Positions 17,001 to 25,471 of a DNA stretch of 64,000 nt are shown here, piece after piece; the first letter of the stretch is position 1; every line of letters starts with the position of its first letter. Origin of the DNA: Planctomycetota bacterium (GTDB lineage: Bacteria; Planctomycetota; Phycisphaerae; UBA1845); assembly GCA_016208685.1 (NCBI GenBank), contig JACQXM010000023.1:207616-271615 (forward strand), in the 5' to 3' direction. The notes under the pieces were generated by a model that saw only the letters and a program-made list of their open reading frames with translations, searched no databases and had not been told where the DNA came from. Position numbers and translations under genes: made by a program.

Positions 17001-18625
17001 GCCCCCGAGGCCGGCGTGACCGTGCAGGGGCTGCCCGAACACGGCGACGTGTAACCGAGGAACACACCGCTCGTCAGCGCCATGCATTGCGCCGGAGTGC
17101 GGTTGTCTACGCAGCCGTTTTGCGTTTGCGTAAGCTTGAAGCAGCAGGAGCCGGGGCAGGGAGGGTTGAGTGTCGTGCATGTTGAGCCCGCCCCGCGGAA
17201 GATCCCTCGCGTGTTGTTGGGCCCGGTCAGCGACTCGCAGAAAGCCTGGTCGACATTGTCCACGCAGCCGATGCCCGGAGCGCAGCAAGCACCGTTGCCG
17301 CAGCTCGGCTCGGTGGAGCACGTGGTCCAATCTCCCTGGAAACTGCCGCCGGCGGCGGCGCAGGTCGTTGCGGTTTCGCCGTCCAGACCGTCAGTGCAGA
17401 AGTTCAGGTCGCAGCAGGCGCCCGGTGGCTCGCAGGTTTCCGGCGCGCAGGTAGTGCCGAAGCCCTGCCAATACCCCTGATTGTTGGCGCAGTTCAGTTG
17501 CGTGACGTCGATGCAGAAGCTGGTACCATTATTATCCACGCAACAGGCACCGAAGCGGCAGATGGGGTCGATCTCGGCGCAGGTGGTGTTGTCCCCCCGG
17601 AACAAGCCGCCGGCCAGGAGGCAATCCTCTTCGGTGCGGTCCACGCAGGTGCCGTTCGACAGGCAGCAGCCGCCTTTGGGGATGCAGGGGTTCGGCGAAC
17701 AGGTTAGCCCGCGGTTCCAATTGCCGTTCTGCGTGTCGCAGGTGAACTTGTCGGTGCGGAAGCACCCCTCGCCCACGCAGCATGCGCCCTGAACCAGCGG
17801 ACAACCCAGGTTCAGGGAGGCGAGCTCCAGGCAGGTGACCGTTTCGGCGCTGAAGGCGCCGCCCTGCGCCAGACACGCACTTTCCGTGATCTCGGTGCAG
17901 GTCCCGCCCTTGCAGCACGCCCCGCTGCGCGGCGCGATGCAGATTTCCATGTTGTAGGCGCCTCCGGAGAAGGGCGTGAAGAACAGCGGGTTCTGCGTGT
18001 CCACCGGCGGACCGCTGGCGATCGTGGCTCCCACGGCGCCGAGGACGGTGAAGTCGGGGAAGACCCGCGGGTATTGCAGGTTGTCGCGCGCGTAGGTGAT
18101 GCTGCTGCTGCCCCAGGTCACGCCCAAGGCGTAATCAAACCCGGGGGCGAGCTGGCGTGACCCTATGGGAATCGACCCGCTGGAGTACAGCCCGGCGCCG
18201 AGGCCGGCCACGTCCCGGACCGGCCCGACCCAGATGGGCGAGAACGTGCCGCTGTTGGACGGAGCGCGATGCAATGAGAACGACAGTTGGGCAACCGTCG
18301 CGGAGGGAATGTCGAGGTAGATGGAAAACTCCGTTGCCTCCGCGGCATCGGCGACGCGGATCACGTTGCCGCGATAGCGGAAGGTGCCGGCCAGCCCCAG
18401 GTCGGTGCCGCCGAAAAGCTGGCACCCGCTGGCACGGTCGCCGCCGGAGACCGCTGCCGGCTCGGATACTGCCGACGCCTTCAGGTGAGTCGTGTGCCGG
18501 GCATCGGGGTCCGGGCCCGAACCCAGTCCGTCAAGCGCGGTGTCGCTGGCCGCATACAGCGGGGCCACACAGCCCAAAACCAGCGCACAAGAACCTATAC
18601 GCCAACGCATGCGGTGAGCGCGCAT
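14006..18625 (-). CDS. Giant secreted protein with 28 CC-type cysteine repeats and a C-terminal dockerin
   Basis: ATG at 18625 follows GGAG...GAGGAA. The 1539-residue product has a signal peptide (MRAHRMRWRIGSCALVLGCVAPLYA) and an N-terminal beta-rich domain to about residue 230. Then come 28 tandem repeats of about 35-45 residues up to about 1350. Each begins G-A-C-C (variants GGCC, GSCC, AACC, GPCC) and mostly follows CC-x(4-8)-C-x(8-12)-C-x(~9)-G-x-G-x-x-C-x(4)-C, i.e. six cysteines. An 80-residue Ig-like segment follows. The end is a dockerin-type pair, GDVNASRATNAQDITALVN and DANRSGAANAQDITMLVN. The disulfide-rich rod is presumably extracellular. It lies downstream of two pseudopilin genes on the same strand, separated by 577 bp. 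Ligand and export route are unknown. Confidence 0.82.
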   Translation of the reverse strand: MRAHRMRWRIGSCALVLGCVAPLYAASDTALDGLGSGPDPDARHTTHLKASAVSEPAAVSGGDRASGCQLFGGTDLGLAGTFRYRGNVIRVADAAEATEFSIYLDIPSATVAQLSFSLHRAPSNSGTFSPIWVGPVRDVAGLGAGLYSSGSIPIGSRQLAPGFDYALGVTWGSSSITYARDNLQYPRVFPDFTVLGAVGATIASGPPVDTQNPLFFTPFSGGAYNMEICIAPRSGACCKGGTCTEITESACLAQGGAFSAETVTCLELASLNLGCPLVQGACCVGEGCFRTDKFTCDTQNGNWNRGLTCSPNPCIPKGGCCLSNGTCVDRTEEDCLLAGGLFRGDNTTCAEIDPICRFGACCVDNNGTSFCIDVTQLNCANNQGYWQGFGTTCAPETCEPPGACCDLNFCTDGLDGETATTCAAAGGSFQGDWTTCSTEPSCGNGACCAPGIGCVDNVDQAFCESLTGPNNTRGIFRGAGSTCTTLNPPCPGSCCFKLTQTQNGCVDNRTPAQCMALTSGVFLGYTSPCSGSPCTVTPASGACCLPNGSCFRTTSGGCDALQGTFTAGAASCTGITCPLPGACCLTDGQCAELTALDCATAGGAFQGSGELCAPGLCVGGACCPFDGSSCDDSAAALENCRIDGGAFFSGESCATTTCPPVGGCCMTDESCFAFPISEFGCQSRGGDYTGDNTTCLATGVCDRGACCLDDGTCIVTARGRCALLSGIYHDGLTCDAVTCPPAGACCKNNSCRQLTSAACYTDGGNYLGDGTACASDICVVAACCHIDGTCSDRPAGECQNAGGTVIAGADCSPSPCPPAGACCLPNATCSMLLPSACTAQNGTYLGDGTLCTGGNQCVVGACCPPVGSCEDRLGALCPPPLNQFSATARCANFTCPPAGACCMDGECTVQRQAACIAEGGEYEGDGVTCSFSICVTGACCMRDGTCAITTSTTCVAADGDFNANLTCAQAGCDPGGACCKASGVCEVLTANACAEDGGAYGGDGTACTTGLCAAGACCGDDGSCTQTDRFACARTSGTFLDGTACTPDLCTVGSCCAPDSTCVSPAIAAQCDDPADFRAGQTCFTAPCEKSGPCCNGGACSIMTEFACGQAGGVFQGAGRACATDQCVLGACCNATTCSEKTSAFCAAGGGVFQGAGSACDASTCALGACCAQGGCGDDATRDDCLSSGGYFGGPGSVCANLACSRGACCKAGEICDELPEAQCLAESGTFEGGGSGCTADRCTFGACCTGGDCGLAIRSACDVGGGFYLGASSNCSANPCVLGACCQSDETCAELSAPECTLAAGTYEGADSVCSPGLCNLGACCITGSGCSVQTAAHCANAGGTYRGDGSVCSPDPCAVQIAIIGAAPPKNAIDARQPHSITNAGQLFGWNQVDLTFDGPVAGLAMTDLVTTETGGNGIAPNVVSVTPIGVDTVTVGFDAIIEPKAWTRITHTPSGTSTCIGYLPGDVNASRATNAQDITALVNALNGAVPRPLYATDANRSGAANAQDITMLVNLLNGAGAFDPWLNATIPVSPCP

Positions 18626-19202
18626 TTCCTCAACTCCATACTGTCGCTGCGGGAGGGTGGAACTTCCGTACGCTTGACGGCGTGAAGGCACCAGCGCCCC
18701 CAATCCGCTTGCTGATCACGCCCGCCCCCCCTGGGAGGTTCCCCGGATTATATCCACCTCGCGGCGGCGATACCAACGCCGTCACCGCGCCGAACGCTAC
18801 GCCACCGTCCAACGTCCGCCCATCCTCGACGCGGGACGGCACGGCCCGGAAAGTCCCATATCTCACTTCCGCCGCGTGGGCCTGCTGCACGACAAAAAGA
18901 AGGGGGCGCCGCTCCGGAGTTTATTCCCAAGCCCCGTGGCGTCGGGCTTCGGCAGGGCGCCCCTGCGAGGGCAAACGTAAGCGCGTGGGAGGCAATCGGT
19001 TGGCGTGGCCGATACTTACGGGCGCCGAATCCCTGACCCCCCGGGCGTGTAGCGCCGCATTGGTACCTGACCGTATCGAGCCGCGGGCTTCAGCCCGCGC
19101 GGCCTCACGAAGCCCGAAGGCCCGCCGCGACCGCCACACGGAGGGCATGACGGCAACGGTGGCTGCCGTTTGACTCGTAGCCCAGCGGCTGCCTCGGCGC
19201 GA
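18626..19202. other. Spacer between the CC-repeat and GspK-like genes
   Basis: About 580 bp without a gene. One hairpin C copy lies at 19079-19104. The promoter of the minus-strand CC-repeat gene should lie at 18630-18900. Confidence 0.45.
19079..19104. repeat. Dispersed hairpin repeat C, copy 2
   Basis: AGCCGCGGGCTTCAGCCCGCGCGGCC: a nine- to ten-pair stem with a small loop, the same element as at 11266 and 41914. Confidence 0.68.
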
Positions 19203-22200
19203 TCAGTTCCCCCGACAGTCGGTGTATTTGCCCAACACCCGATCCCCCAATCGCTCGGGCGCCCGTTCCCCGCGCAGCAGCGGTAGACGATTCACCGTTT
19301 CCTGGAAGCGCAAGGCGCGGGAGTCAACGTCCCGCAGGCGCATGTCGATCTCTTGTTTGGCATCGACGTCGTTGACGATGCTCTCGTCTTCCTCCCCGCG
19401 CAGCACGCCGTAGACGGTGAAGACGTCGGAACGCACGGTAACCCAATCACCGAGGGCCACTAGTACCGCAATGGCGCTAAGGTAGTTCTCCCCGCCCGCT
19501 TGCCCCTGGCCTACGTTGAGGCTGTCGATGCGCATCGTGCCCCGCGCACCGGCGAACCGGACGTTGGCCAGTTCGCCGACGGTGAGGAAACCTCCGCCGC
19601 GACGGAACTGCGGACTCGCCGCCGCCCAGCCGCGGGCGCCCGCGGCGTCGTTGCGGGCGCCGCCGTTGAGGCTGCCGTCGTCATAGTTTCCCGAGTAGGC
19701 CGGCTGTTCGCCGGGCTCGCGGTGGTTCAGTTCCCGCAGTTCACGGTATGCAACGATCGCCTTCGCCAGCGCCGGTCCGATGGGCGTCGGCGTGGAGGGA
19801 TTCGTCACCGCGGCGTCGAACGCCGGGATGAGGCTGAACACCGATTGCACGTCTGCCCCCGGAATTCGGCTCAGGGCCACGAACGGCAGCCCTTCCAGAA
19901 CCTTCCACGGCGCGGCGTTGATGTTGATGCGTCCCTGGACGCGCAGGCCGTCCAAATCCACCTTCGGGCCGGCGTTGAGGTCGATGGTCGGGCCGTTGGG
20001 GCCGGTTTTGTAGGGGCCGACACTCGCCGGCGGAAGCGCCGTGAAGTAGTCGAACACCAGTTGCCCCCAGGGAAGGTGCATCACGTCACCGGCGCGGCTC
20101 TCGCCCGTTGTGTTCAACGGATCATACTTGGGGTCCACGTGGTGCACGCCCGTGGGGTCGAACACCGGCATGCGGCCGTTGTCGATGGCGAAGTAGTCGT
20201 TCCCGGTCTTCGTCTCCTTGTCCGTCAGGTACGAGGTGAACGGTTTGCGCTCCGAGTTCGCATGCCTCATGAGCAGCAGCAGCGTGCCGGTGGTGGGGAA
20301 GGAGTCGGCAAACGTTCCTTTGTCCGCGGTCACCACTTGAACCGGTAGGTACCCCACGTATTGCGGATCCGATCGTGTTGCCGGGCCCCCGAAGGTGTGT
20401 GAAGACTGCTGGATGCTCGTCACGTCGGCCATCGGCAGCGGCGCGAACCAGACGGATGTCGAATCCTGTTTGACCGGCTTCTCGACCGACCAGAGTCCGG
20501 CGTTGAGCTCGCCCACGCTGCTGCCCGAGAGGGACACCTCGTCGAGCACGACCGCCTTGCCGCCGACAAGACGCACCAACTGTATGGTCGCATTCTTATC
20601 GAACTTCAAGCCCGCCACCGTGGTTCCGCCCTGCACCTGCGGCGTCGGCACCGACTTCTCGCCGTCGTAAAACCCGACGAATGCGCGCGGCGCCAGCTTC
20701 ATGGTGGGCAGGGCGACGGTAACCGCGGAACCCCCGTAGGTCGCGCGGAGCTCGTATTCGTTGTAGCCCAGGCTCACCTCGGCCGGGAAGGGGTTGTACA
20801 GCTCGACCCCGAAGAAGGACTGGGTAAGGTCGAGCGTCCCGGGTGGGTTTTCCTTCACCACGGCCACCACCTCGGTGATGAACGGCTGCCGCTCGATGCC
20901 GAAGACAAACTCCGGCGTGTCGAGCGGCCGGCCGGCCTTACCGGGAGTGCCGAGGTCGGCGCTGCGGAGCTCGACCATGGTCGGCGTCTGGTCCGCGTCG
21001 GCGAAGTCGATCAGGTTGGCCGTAAGCGACGCCGCCGTGAGCGAAATATCGTGCAGCGTGGGATTCTGCCAGGTGAACGTGTTGTCCACCGGATCCTGGG
21101 TGCCGTGTCGGGCGTTGAGCAGCATGATCGTGAACACGTCCTGAATCAGGCGGATCACCCGGTCCTTGTGCACCCCAGCGATTCCGTCCAGCCACGGCAG
21201 ACTCAGGCGCAACCGCCCCTTGAGCGGGTTGATCTCACAGCGGCCGGGATCGGCGGCGCAACTGCACCAGTCCTGGGATCCGTATGGCGGCGCCTGGGAA
21301 CCCTTGACCGTGATCGTGTTCTCGCTGCCGTAGGGATAGTTCGCATATTCGAAGGGCAGCAAGGGCGGCGGCGCGGCGGGATCCCACAAACAGGTCTTTG
21401 CCACGTCGGGCTGGGTATTCGCGGCGACCATCGCCTCCAGCACCTCGTCGACATGCGCATCAGGGCCTGTGGAATAATTCGGGTCGCCCGGCCGGGGGTA
21501 GTACGTCATGCGGCGAAGCTGATGGTCGTAACTCACCGAGGTGACCAGGTGCCGCCGGTCGTAATGATCCTGACTCGGAAGGTCGGACAGGTACGCCGGG
21601 TCCATGCGCGACGCCCAGAGCGGCACATCCGGATCAGGCCCGGGTTCGTCGGGCTTAAACGGCCAGTAGCGATGCAGCCGCAACGATTCGTTGGGCGGAA
21701 AGAGCTCAGCGGCGAAGTGTCCGCCGCCTAAGTCCGGGTCCTTGCCCAAGGGATTGCCTTGAATCAGCGTCGGCGGCAGCTCGTACGGCGCCAACAGGTT
21801 CCGCCGCCGCAACGACCCCTCCTCGACGAGCGCCGAGTAAGGCGGGGCGATGGTCACGTTCGGGCCGGTAACGTTCCTGATCAGCAAAGGGTGCGAAGCG
21901 CCGAGGTCTACCATCGCCCCGTGGGCGATGACCCGCAACCCGAGGAAGACCTCGCCATCCGGTTTTGTCGCGGGGTTGAGCACTCGAGAAAGCTCGACCA
22001 TTTGCTTGCGATCCACGCCCGGCATTTTGGAAAGTGGAACGGCGAAGGAGTCGGAGATGCCGTCCCCGTCGGCGTCGAGCGGGGTGTAGGTCACAAGCTC
22101 CGCCGCGGTGCCGGCGGGCGGCTGCGCCCACTTCTGCGGCCGCAGGCCGGGGCGCCACCGGGTGTTGACCGGCGGCATGTACTTGCCGTCGGGGGGCCAG

Positions 22201-22670
22201 GTCAGCTTCAGTGCCGAACCGCGGAAGTCCATCTGTGCCGCGTTGTCGGGGTCCGCCTGCGTTAACGCCAGGATGTCCGTCGCCCAGGGGAAAACGTAGT
22301 CGCCGTTTGCATCAGCGACGGGCTCGATCGGAGCAAAGAAGTTGTGCACCCCCGGAAGCTCGGCGAAGGTCATGGGCGCCGACCCGAACAGCTCACCGGT
22401 CGTGGGGACGTCGGTCGCCTGCATCATGGTGGTACGCATGACGTCCTCAAGACCTTCCATCATCTTGACTACTCCGGGGCGAGTGGCCACGCGGTTCTTG
22501 TCCGCAGTGATCATGCCCGCCTCGAAGCGCATGGTGGTCATGAAGGCCACGCCCACCAGGAACAGCAGTCCGAGAACCGCCATCACCATCACGAGGATGG
22601 ACCCCGGGCGCCGGTGCGACCTCGCGTCCACCCGCATGAAACCGCTCTGGTTATGCCGTCCCCAGCTCAT
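19203..22670 (-). CDS. Oversized GspK/PilX-like minor pseudopilin
   Basis: ATG 22670 follows AGGATGG on the minus strand. The N-terminus has a basic stretch, then a hydrophobic helix SILVMVMAVLGLLFLVGVAF, as in class-III pseudopilins and GspK. Near residue 913 is GRININAAPWKVL, matching the GspK motif I-N-[IV]-N-x-A. Helix-rich text and a SPQF-type segment follow (FLTVGELANV), again as in GspK. GspK caps the type II secretion pseudopilus. At 1155 residues this is more than three times the usual GspK length; the extra mass between 60 and 900 is beta-rich and unassigned. It follows the GspJ-like gene by 105 bp, so the two are probably an operon. No other secretion genes are present. Confidence 0.68.
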   Translation of the reverse strand: MSWGRHNQSGFMRVDARSHRRPGSILVMVMAVLGLLFLVGVAFMTTMRFEAGMITADKNRVATRPGVVKMMEGLEDVMRTTMMQATDVPTTGELFGSAPMTFAELPGVHNFFAPIEPVADANGDYVFPWATDILALTQADPDNAAQMDFRGSALKLTWPPDGKYMPPVNTRWRPGLRPQKWAQPPAGTAAELVTYTPLDADGDGISDSFAVPLSKMPGVDRKQMVELSRVLNPATKPDGEVFLGLRVIAHGAMVDLGASHPLLIRNVTGPNVTIAPPYSALVEEGSLRRRNLLAPYELPPTLIQGNPLGKDPDLGGGHFAAELFPPNESLRLHRYWPFKPDEPGPDPDVPLWASRMDPAYLSDLPSQDHYDRRHLVTSVSYDHQLRRMTYYPRPGDPNYSTGPDAHVDEVLEAMVAANTQPDVAKTCLWDPAAPPPLLPFEYANYPYGSENTITVKGSQAPPYGSQDWCSCAADPGRCEINPLKGRLRLSLPWLDGIAGVHKDRVIRLIQDVFTIMLLNARHGTQDPVDNTFTWQNPTLHDISLTAASLTANLIDFADADQTPTMVELRSADLGTPGKAGRPLDTPEFVFGIERQPFITEVVAVVKENPPGTLDLTQSFFGVELYNPFPAEVSLGYNEYELRATYGGSAVTVALPTMKLAPRAFVGFYDGEKSVPTPQVQGGTTVAGLKFDKNATIQLVRLVGGKAVVLDEVSLSGSSVGELNAGLWSVEKPVKQDSTSVWFAPLPMADVTSIQQSSHTFGGPATRSDPQYVGYLPVQVVTADKGTFADSFPTTGTLLLLMRHANSERKPFTSYLTDKETKTGNDYFAIDNGRMPVFDPTGVHHVDPKYDPLNTTGESRAGDVMHLPWGQLVFDYFTALPPASVGPYKTGPNGPTIDLNAGPKVDLDGLRVQGRININAAPWKVLEGLPFVALSRIPGADVQSVFSLIPAFDAAVTNPSTPTPIGPALAKAIVAYRELRELNHREPGEQPAYSGNYDDGSLNGGARNDAAGARGWAAASPQFRRGGGFLTVGELANVRFAGARGTMRIDSLNVGQGQAGGENYLSAIAVLVALGDWVTVRSDVFTVYGVLRGEEDESIVNDVDAKQEIDMRLRDVDSRALRFQETVNRLPLLRGERAPERLGDRVLGKYTDCRGN

Positions 22671-22775
22671 AAACCATCCTGTACCCTGCCCGCCGGCGGT
22701 TCCCGCGGGCTGCTCCCTACCCATCGTAGCTGACGCTATCTGTCTGGTAATACGGAATTTGTGTTCCGCGCCCCG

Positions 22776-24272
22776 CTATTCCCCCACCGGTAAGACCATG
22801 ACATGCCGGATCGGGTAGTCCAGCCGGCCGTCGTTGTCCCAGACATCGACCGTGATGCGGAGCGCCTTGGGAAACGCCTCGTCGACGATCGGCGCGGCCG
22901 GCGGACCCCCGCGGTTGGCCGTGAACACATGAAGGTTGGGCCGGGAGGGGTTCGGCGAATACGCCGTAGACCTCCAGTCCGGGTCCTCGCGGAATCGCCC
23001 ACGAAGCGAGTAGCTCGTATTCGCGTCGATCCCCCCCAGCGGCTCTTGCAGCAGGGCAAGCAGCGCCGCGGCGCGGCCTTCCTGAGCCACGTCCTCGCTG
23101 GCCGCCTTGTAGGCCTCCTCCAGTGACGCCAAGGGGTCCTCGTCAAGTGGATCGTTCGGGTCCTTTCCCAGGTCACCGGGGTCGATCCAGTAGATATCTT
23201 TCTCCTCGTTCAAGCGCCCGCCCACAAGAACACCCATGGGGTCGAGCGTCCACTCCACCTTAAAGGACGCGCAGTGCGGGACGAAGTAATGCCCCAGGCG
23301 ATCGGCGAGCTGGGGGGGCGGCGTGAGGTCCAGGAGGCTGCGCGCGAACGGCTTGGTACCGCCGTCGAAGATCTCCGGGAGGAACAACGGCGGGCCGCTC
23401 AACGGACTGGCTCGCAGCACGTTGTCCTCGAACGAGAACAGCCCCACGACATCCGTCTGTCCGCGCAGAATGCTGAGGTCGTCCGTGTCGAGATCGAGCC
23501 GGTCCTGCGAGTAGTCCGCCCACGCCGGCGTGCTCGGCGGCGGCTCGGTGGCAAGCAGATGCACGACGCGACGCGCCAAGTGCCACTCCTGGGCGGGTAG
23601 TGAATTGGCCAACGGCTTGCGTTTAGGGTCGGCCGGGAATTCCTCGTCCGGCGGTGGAACCCGCCTTCGGAATACCGGCGCGCCGCCTGTCGGCGAGGGC
23701 TCGTACTCCCCCAGGTTGGCGTGTCCGTAAACCACCTGTTGTACCTGCGACGTCACCCCGCCGGACACCGCTCCGCCCTGGTTGTAGGCGTATTGGACGA
23801 AGCTGGTCGCCTTGCGGGTGGTGAAGAACATGAGGATGTCCGCGCGCGGGCGCTGAAGCACCAGCGGGTTTCCGGGATCCTCGCGTTCCGGGTCCCGCGC
23901 GTGAGGGTAACCGGTGTCCTTCGGCGTTTGCGGGGCAGGATCGCCATCCGGGTCGGCGTCCTTGCCGGCCTGCGTCCAATAGGCGTTGATGGGGTTGCCC
24001 TGGATCAACAGGAGCGAGCCGCCCGGCCGAACGTGTCGCAGGTCCTCGCGGAGAGTTTGCTCGAGCGCACGGAGCGTCTGGTTGACTTCCGTGAACGCGG
24101 TCGCCTGGCTGGTGGCGGAGACGGTCATGGTCATGACCTGGCCTGCGAGGGTGAGCATCAACGCAACCAACCCCACCACGATGACCAACTCGGCAAGCGA
24201 AAACGCTGCCGCGGTGCGAGCCGTGCCTCGATAGAAGCCGTCCCGGGTACCGTCCGATAGCTCTCGACTCAT
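22776..24272 (-). CDS. Oversized GspJ-like minor pseudopilin
   Basis: The prepilin signature is visible: a hydrophilic leader of about 23 residues, then AFSLAELVIVVGLVALMLTLAG, where F is the likely first mature residue and E the conserved +5 acid. The following helix (SQATAFTEVNQTLRALEQTLREDL) is typical of GspJ/PulJ. At 498 residues the protein is about twice the GspJ norm. Loops around 110-200 are Pro/Asp-rich. ATG 24272 is the nearest start giving a standard leader, although it lacks a ribosome-binding site; ATG 24338 would give a longer leader. It precedes the GspK-like gene in the same direction. The GspJ against generic prepilin call is tentative. Confidence 0.62.
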   Translation of the reverse strand: MSRELSDGTRDGFYRGTARTAAAFSLAELVIVVGLVALMLTLAGQVMTMTVSATSQATAFTEVNQTLRALEQTLREDLRHVRPGGSLLLIQGNPINAYWTQAGKDADPDGDPAPQTPKDTGYPHARDPEREDPGNPLVLQRPRADILMFFTTRKATSFVQYAYNQGGAVSGGVTSQVQQVVYGHANLGEYEPSPTGGAPVFRRRVPPPDEEFPADPKRKPLANSLPAQEWHLARRVVHLLATEPPPSTPAWADYSQDRLDLDTDDLSILRGQTDVVGLFSFEDNVLRASPLSGPPLFLPEIFDGGTKPFARSLLDLTPPPQLADRLGHYFVPHCASFKVEWTLDPMGVLVGGRLNEEKDIYWIDPGDLGKDPNDPLDEDPLASLEEAYKAASEDVAQEGRAAALLALLQEPLGGIDANTSYSLRGRFREDPDWRSTAYSPNPSRPNLHVFTANRGGPPAAPIVDEAFPKALRITVDVWDNDGRLDYPIRHVMVLPVGE

Positions 24273-24459
24273 CACGTCGCGGCCCACTCTGACCAAGGGG
24301 TGCTTCCGCCCCTGCGCATGGCGTCTGCTCGGGCCCATTATGCACGTCGCCAGGTGTCGAGGAAACGGCGCCAACCGCCCGGAATAGCATTGAGAACGGC
24401 ATTTCTCGCCGAGATCAAAGGCCGGGGCACGCCCATCCGGGATGGCGTACAATGGCGGG

Positions 24460-25284
24460 ATGCCCGCTCCACAGGAAAAGTCGGGTGGCCCGCGGATCGT
24501 GGTCTCCGGAAACGGGACAGAACTCACAGAGTCCGTAGCCGCCGCCCTCGCGGCGAGACTGGGCCTGCCTTTGCTGGCCCGCGGGATCGAGGGCTCTGTG
24601 GCCGCGGATCTGGTGCTCTGCATAGGGGCAAGAGGACTGGAACTGGTCGACCCCGCGAGCCGTCCATCCGCCGGCGTCCACGTCGATTTGGTCCGTGGTG
24701 CCACCGGCCATCGACGGCGATCGGGCTTGTCCCGTTCGCAGCCGATCGGTCGGGCAGTGGGTTTCAGGCACGGACCGCCGACGCTTGTGGATGCTACGGC
24801 GGGCCTGGGGCGGGACGCGTTCCTGCTCGCCTGCCTGGGGTGCACCGTCGTAGCGGTCGAACGGTCACCGGTGCTGGCGGCCCTGTTGGAGGACGGGCTA
24901 GGTCGCGCCCGTGCCTCGGGGGATGCCGCCCTGACGGCCGTCGTGGACCGGATTTCTCTGAGGGTTGGGGACGCCCGATCATTGCTGGCGTGCCTGCCGC
25001 CGGCGGACCGTCCCGACGTCGTGTACCTGGATCCCATGTATCCACACGAGGAACGGTCCGCGTTGGCGAAGAAGGAGATGAGGGTCTGTCGCATGCTGGT
25101 CGGCGACGACGCCGATGCGGGCGAGCTCTTGCGGCTGGCTCGCTCGGTCGCCCGGCGGCGCGTGGTGCTCAAGCGACACCGCCTCGCCCCGGCGCTCGCC
25201 GACGACGTGTCCATCCGGTACACGGGCCGATCGGTGCGCTACGACGTGTACTTGACCGGAACCGAGCGCCCGGGCGAGGAGTAG
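24460..25284 (+). CDS. rsmJ: 16S rRNA (guanine1516-N2)-methyltransferase RsmJ
   Basis: RsmJ methylates G1516 of small-subunit rRNA using S-adenosylmethionine. The 274-residue product holds the family's SAM motif DATAGLGRDAFLLACLGC (about 108-125), an acidic strand end VVAVERSP, and the catalytic-region motif VVYLDPMYPHEERSALAKKEMR. These are diagnostic. The N-terminal 100 residues match the family's small domain less well. ATG 24442 (six residues earlier) is an alternative start. It is divergent from the pseudopilin genes, with a shared spacer of about 190 bp. Confidence 0.9.
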   Translation: MPAPQEKSGGPRIVVSGNGTELTESVAAALAARLGLPLLARGIEGSVAADLVLCIGARGLELVDPASRPSAGVHVDLVRGATGHRRRSGLSRSQPIGRAVGFRHGPPTLVDATAGLGRDAFLLACLGCTVVAVERSPVLAALLEDGLGRARASGDAALTAVVDRISLRVGDARSLLACLPPADRPDVVYLDPMYPHEERSALAKKEMRVCRMLVGDDADAGELLRLARSVARRRVVLKRHRLAPALADDVSIRYTGRSVRYDVYLTGTERPGEE

Positions 25285-25471
25285 TCGTTGGGGCGCCAAT
25301 CCGCGCCGCGGCGATCAAAGCACGTCGTGGCAACCGTCACGCGCTGCGACCTGGGGTTCCATTCATCGTCGCCGTCTTCTCACGCCTGCGTGGGCCGCCG
25401 CCGGTCACCAGTCAGGAGCCCGATGATCCCGCGTGGCCGGGGGGTACACGGCAAGGTAGCATCACTCGATC

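Noticed and set aside
14006..18625. CRISPR array
   Set aside because: The regular DNA periodicity is coding: it keeps one reading frame and conserved cysteines, with no identical repeats or spacers.
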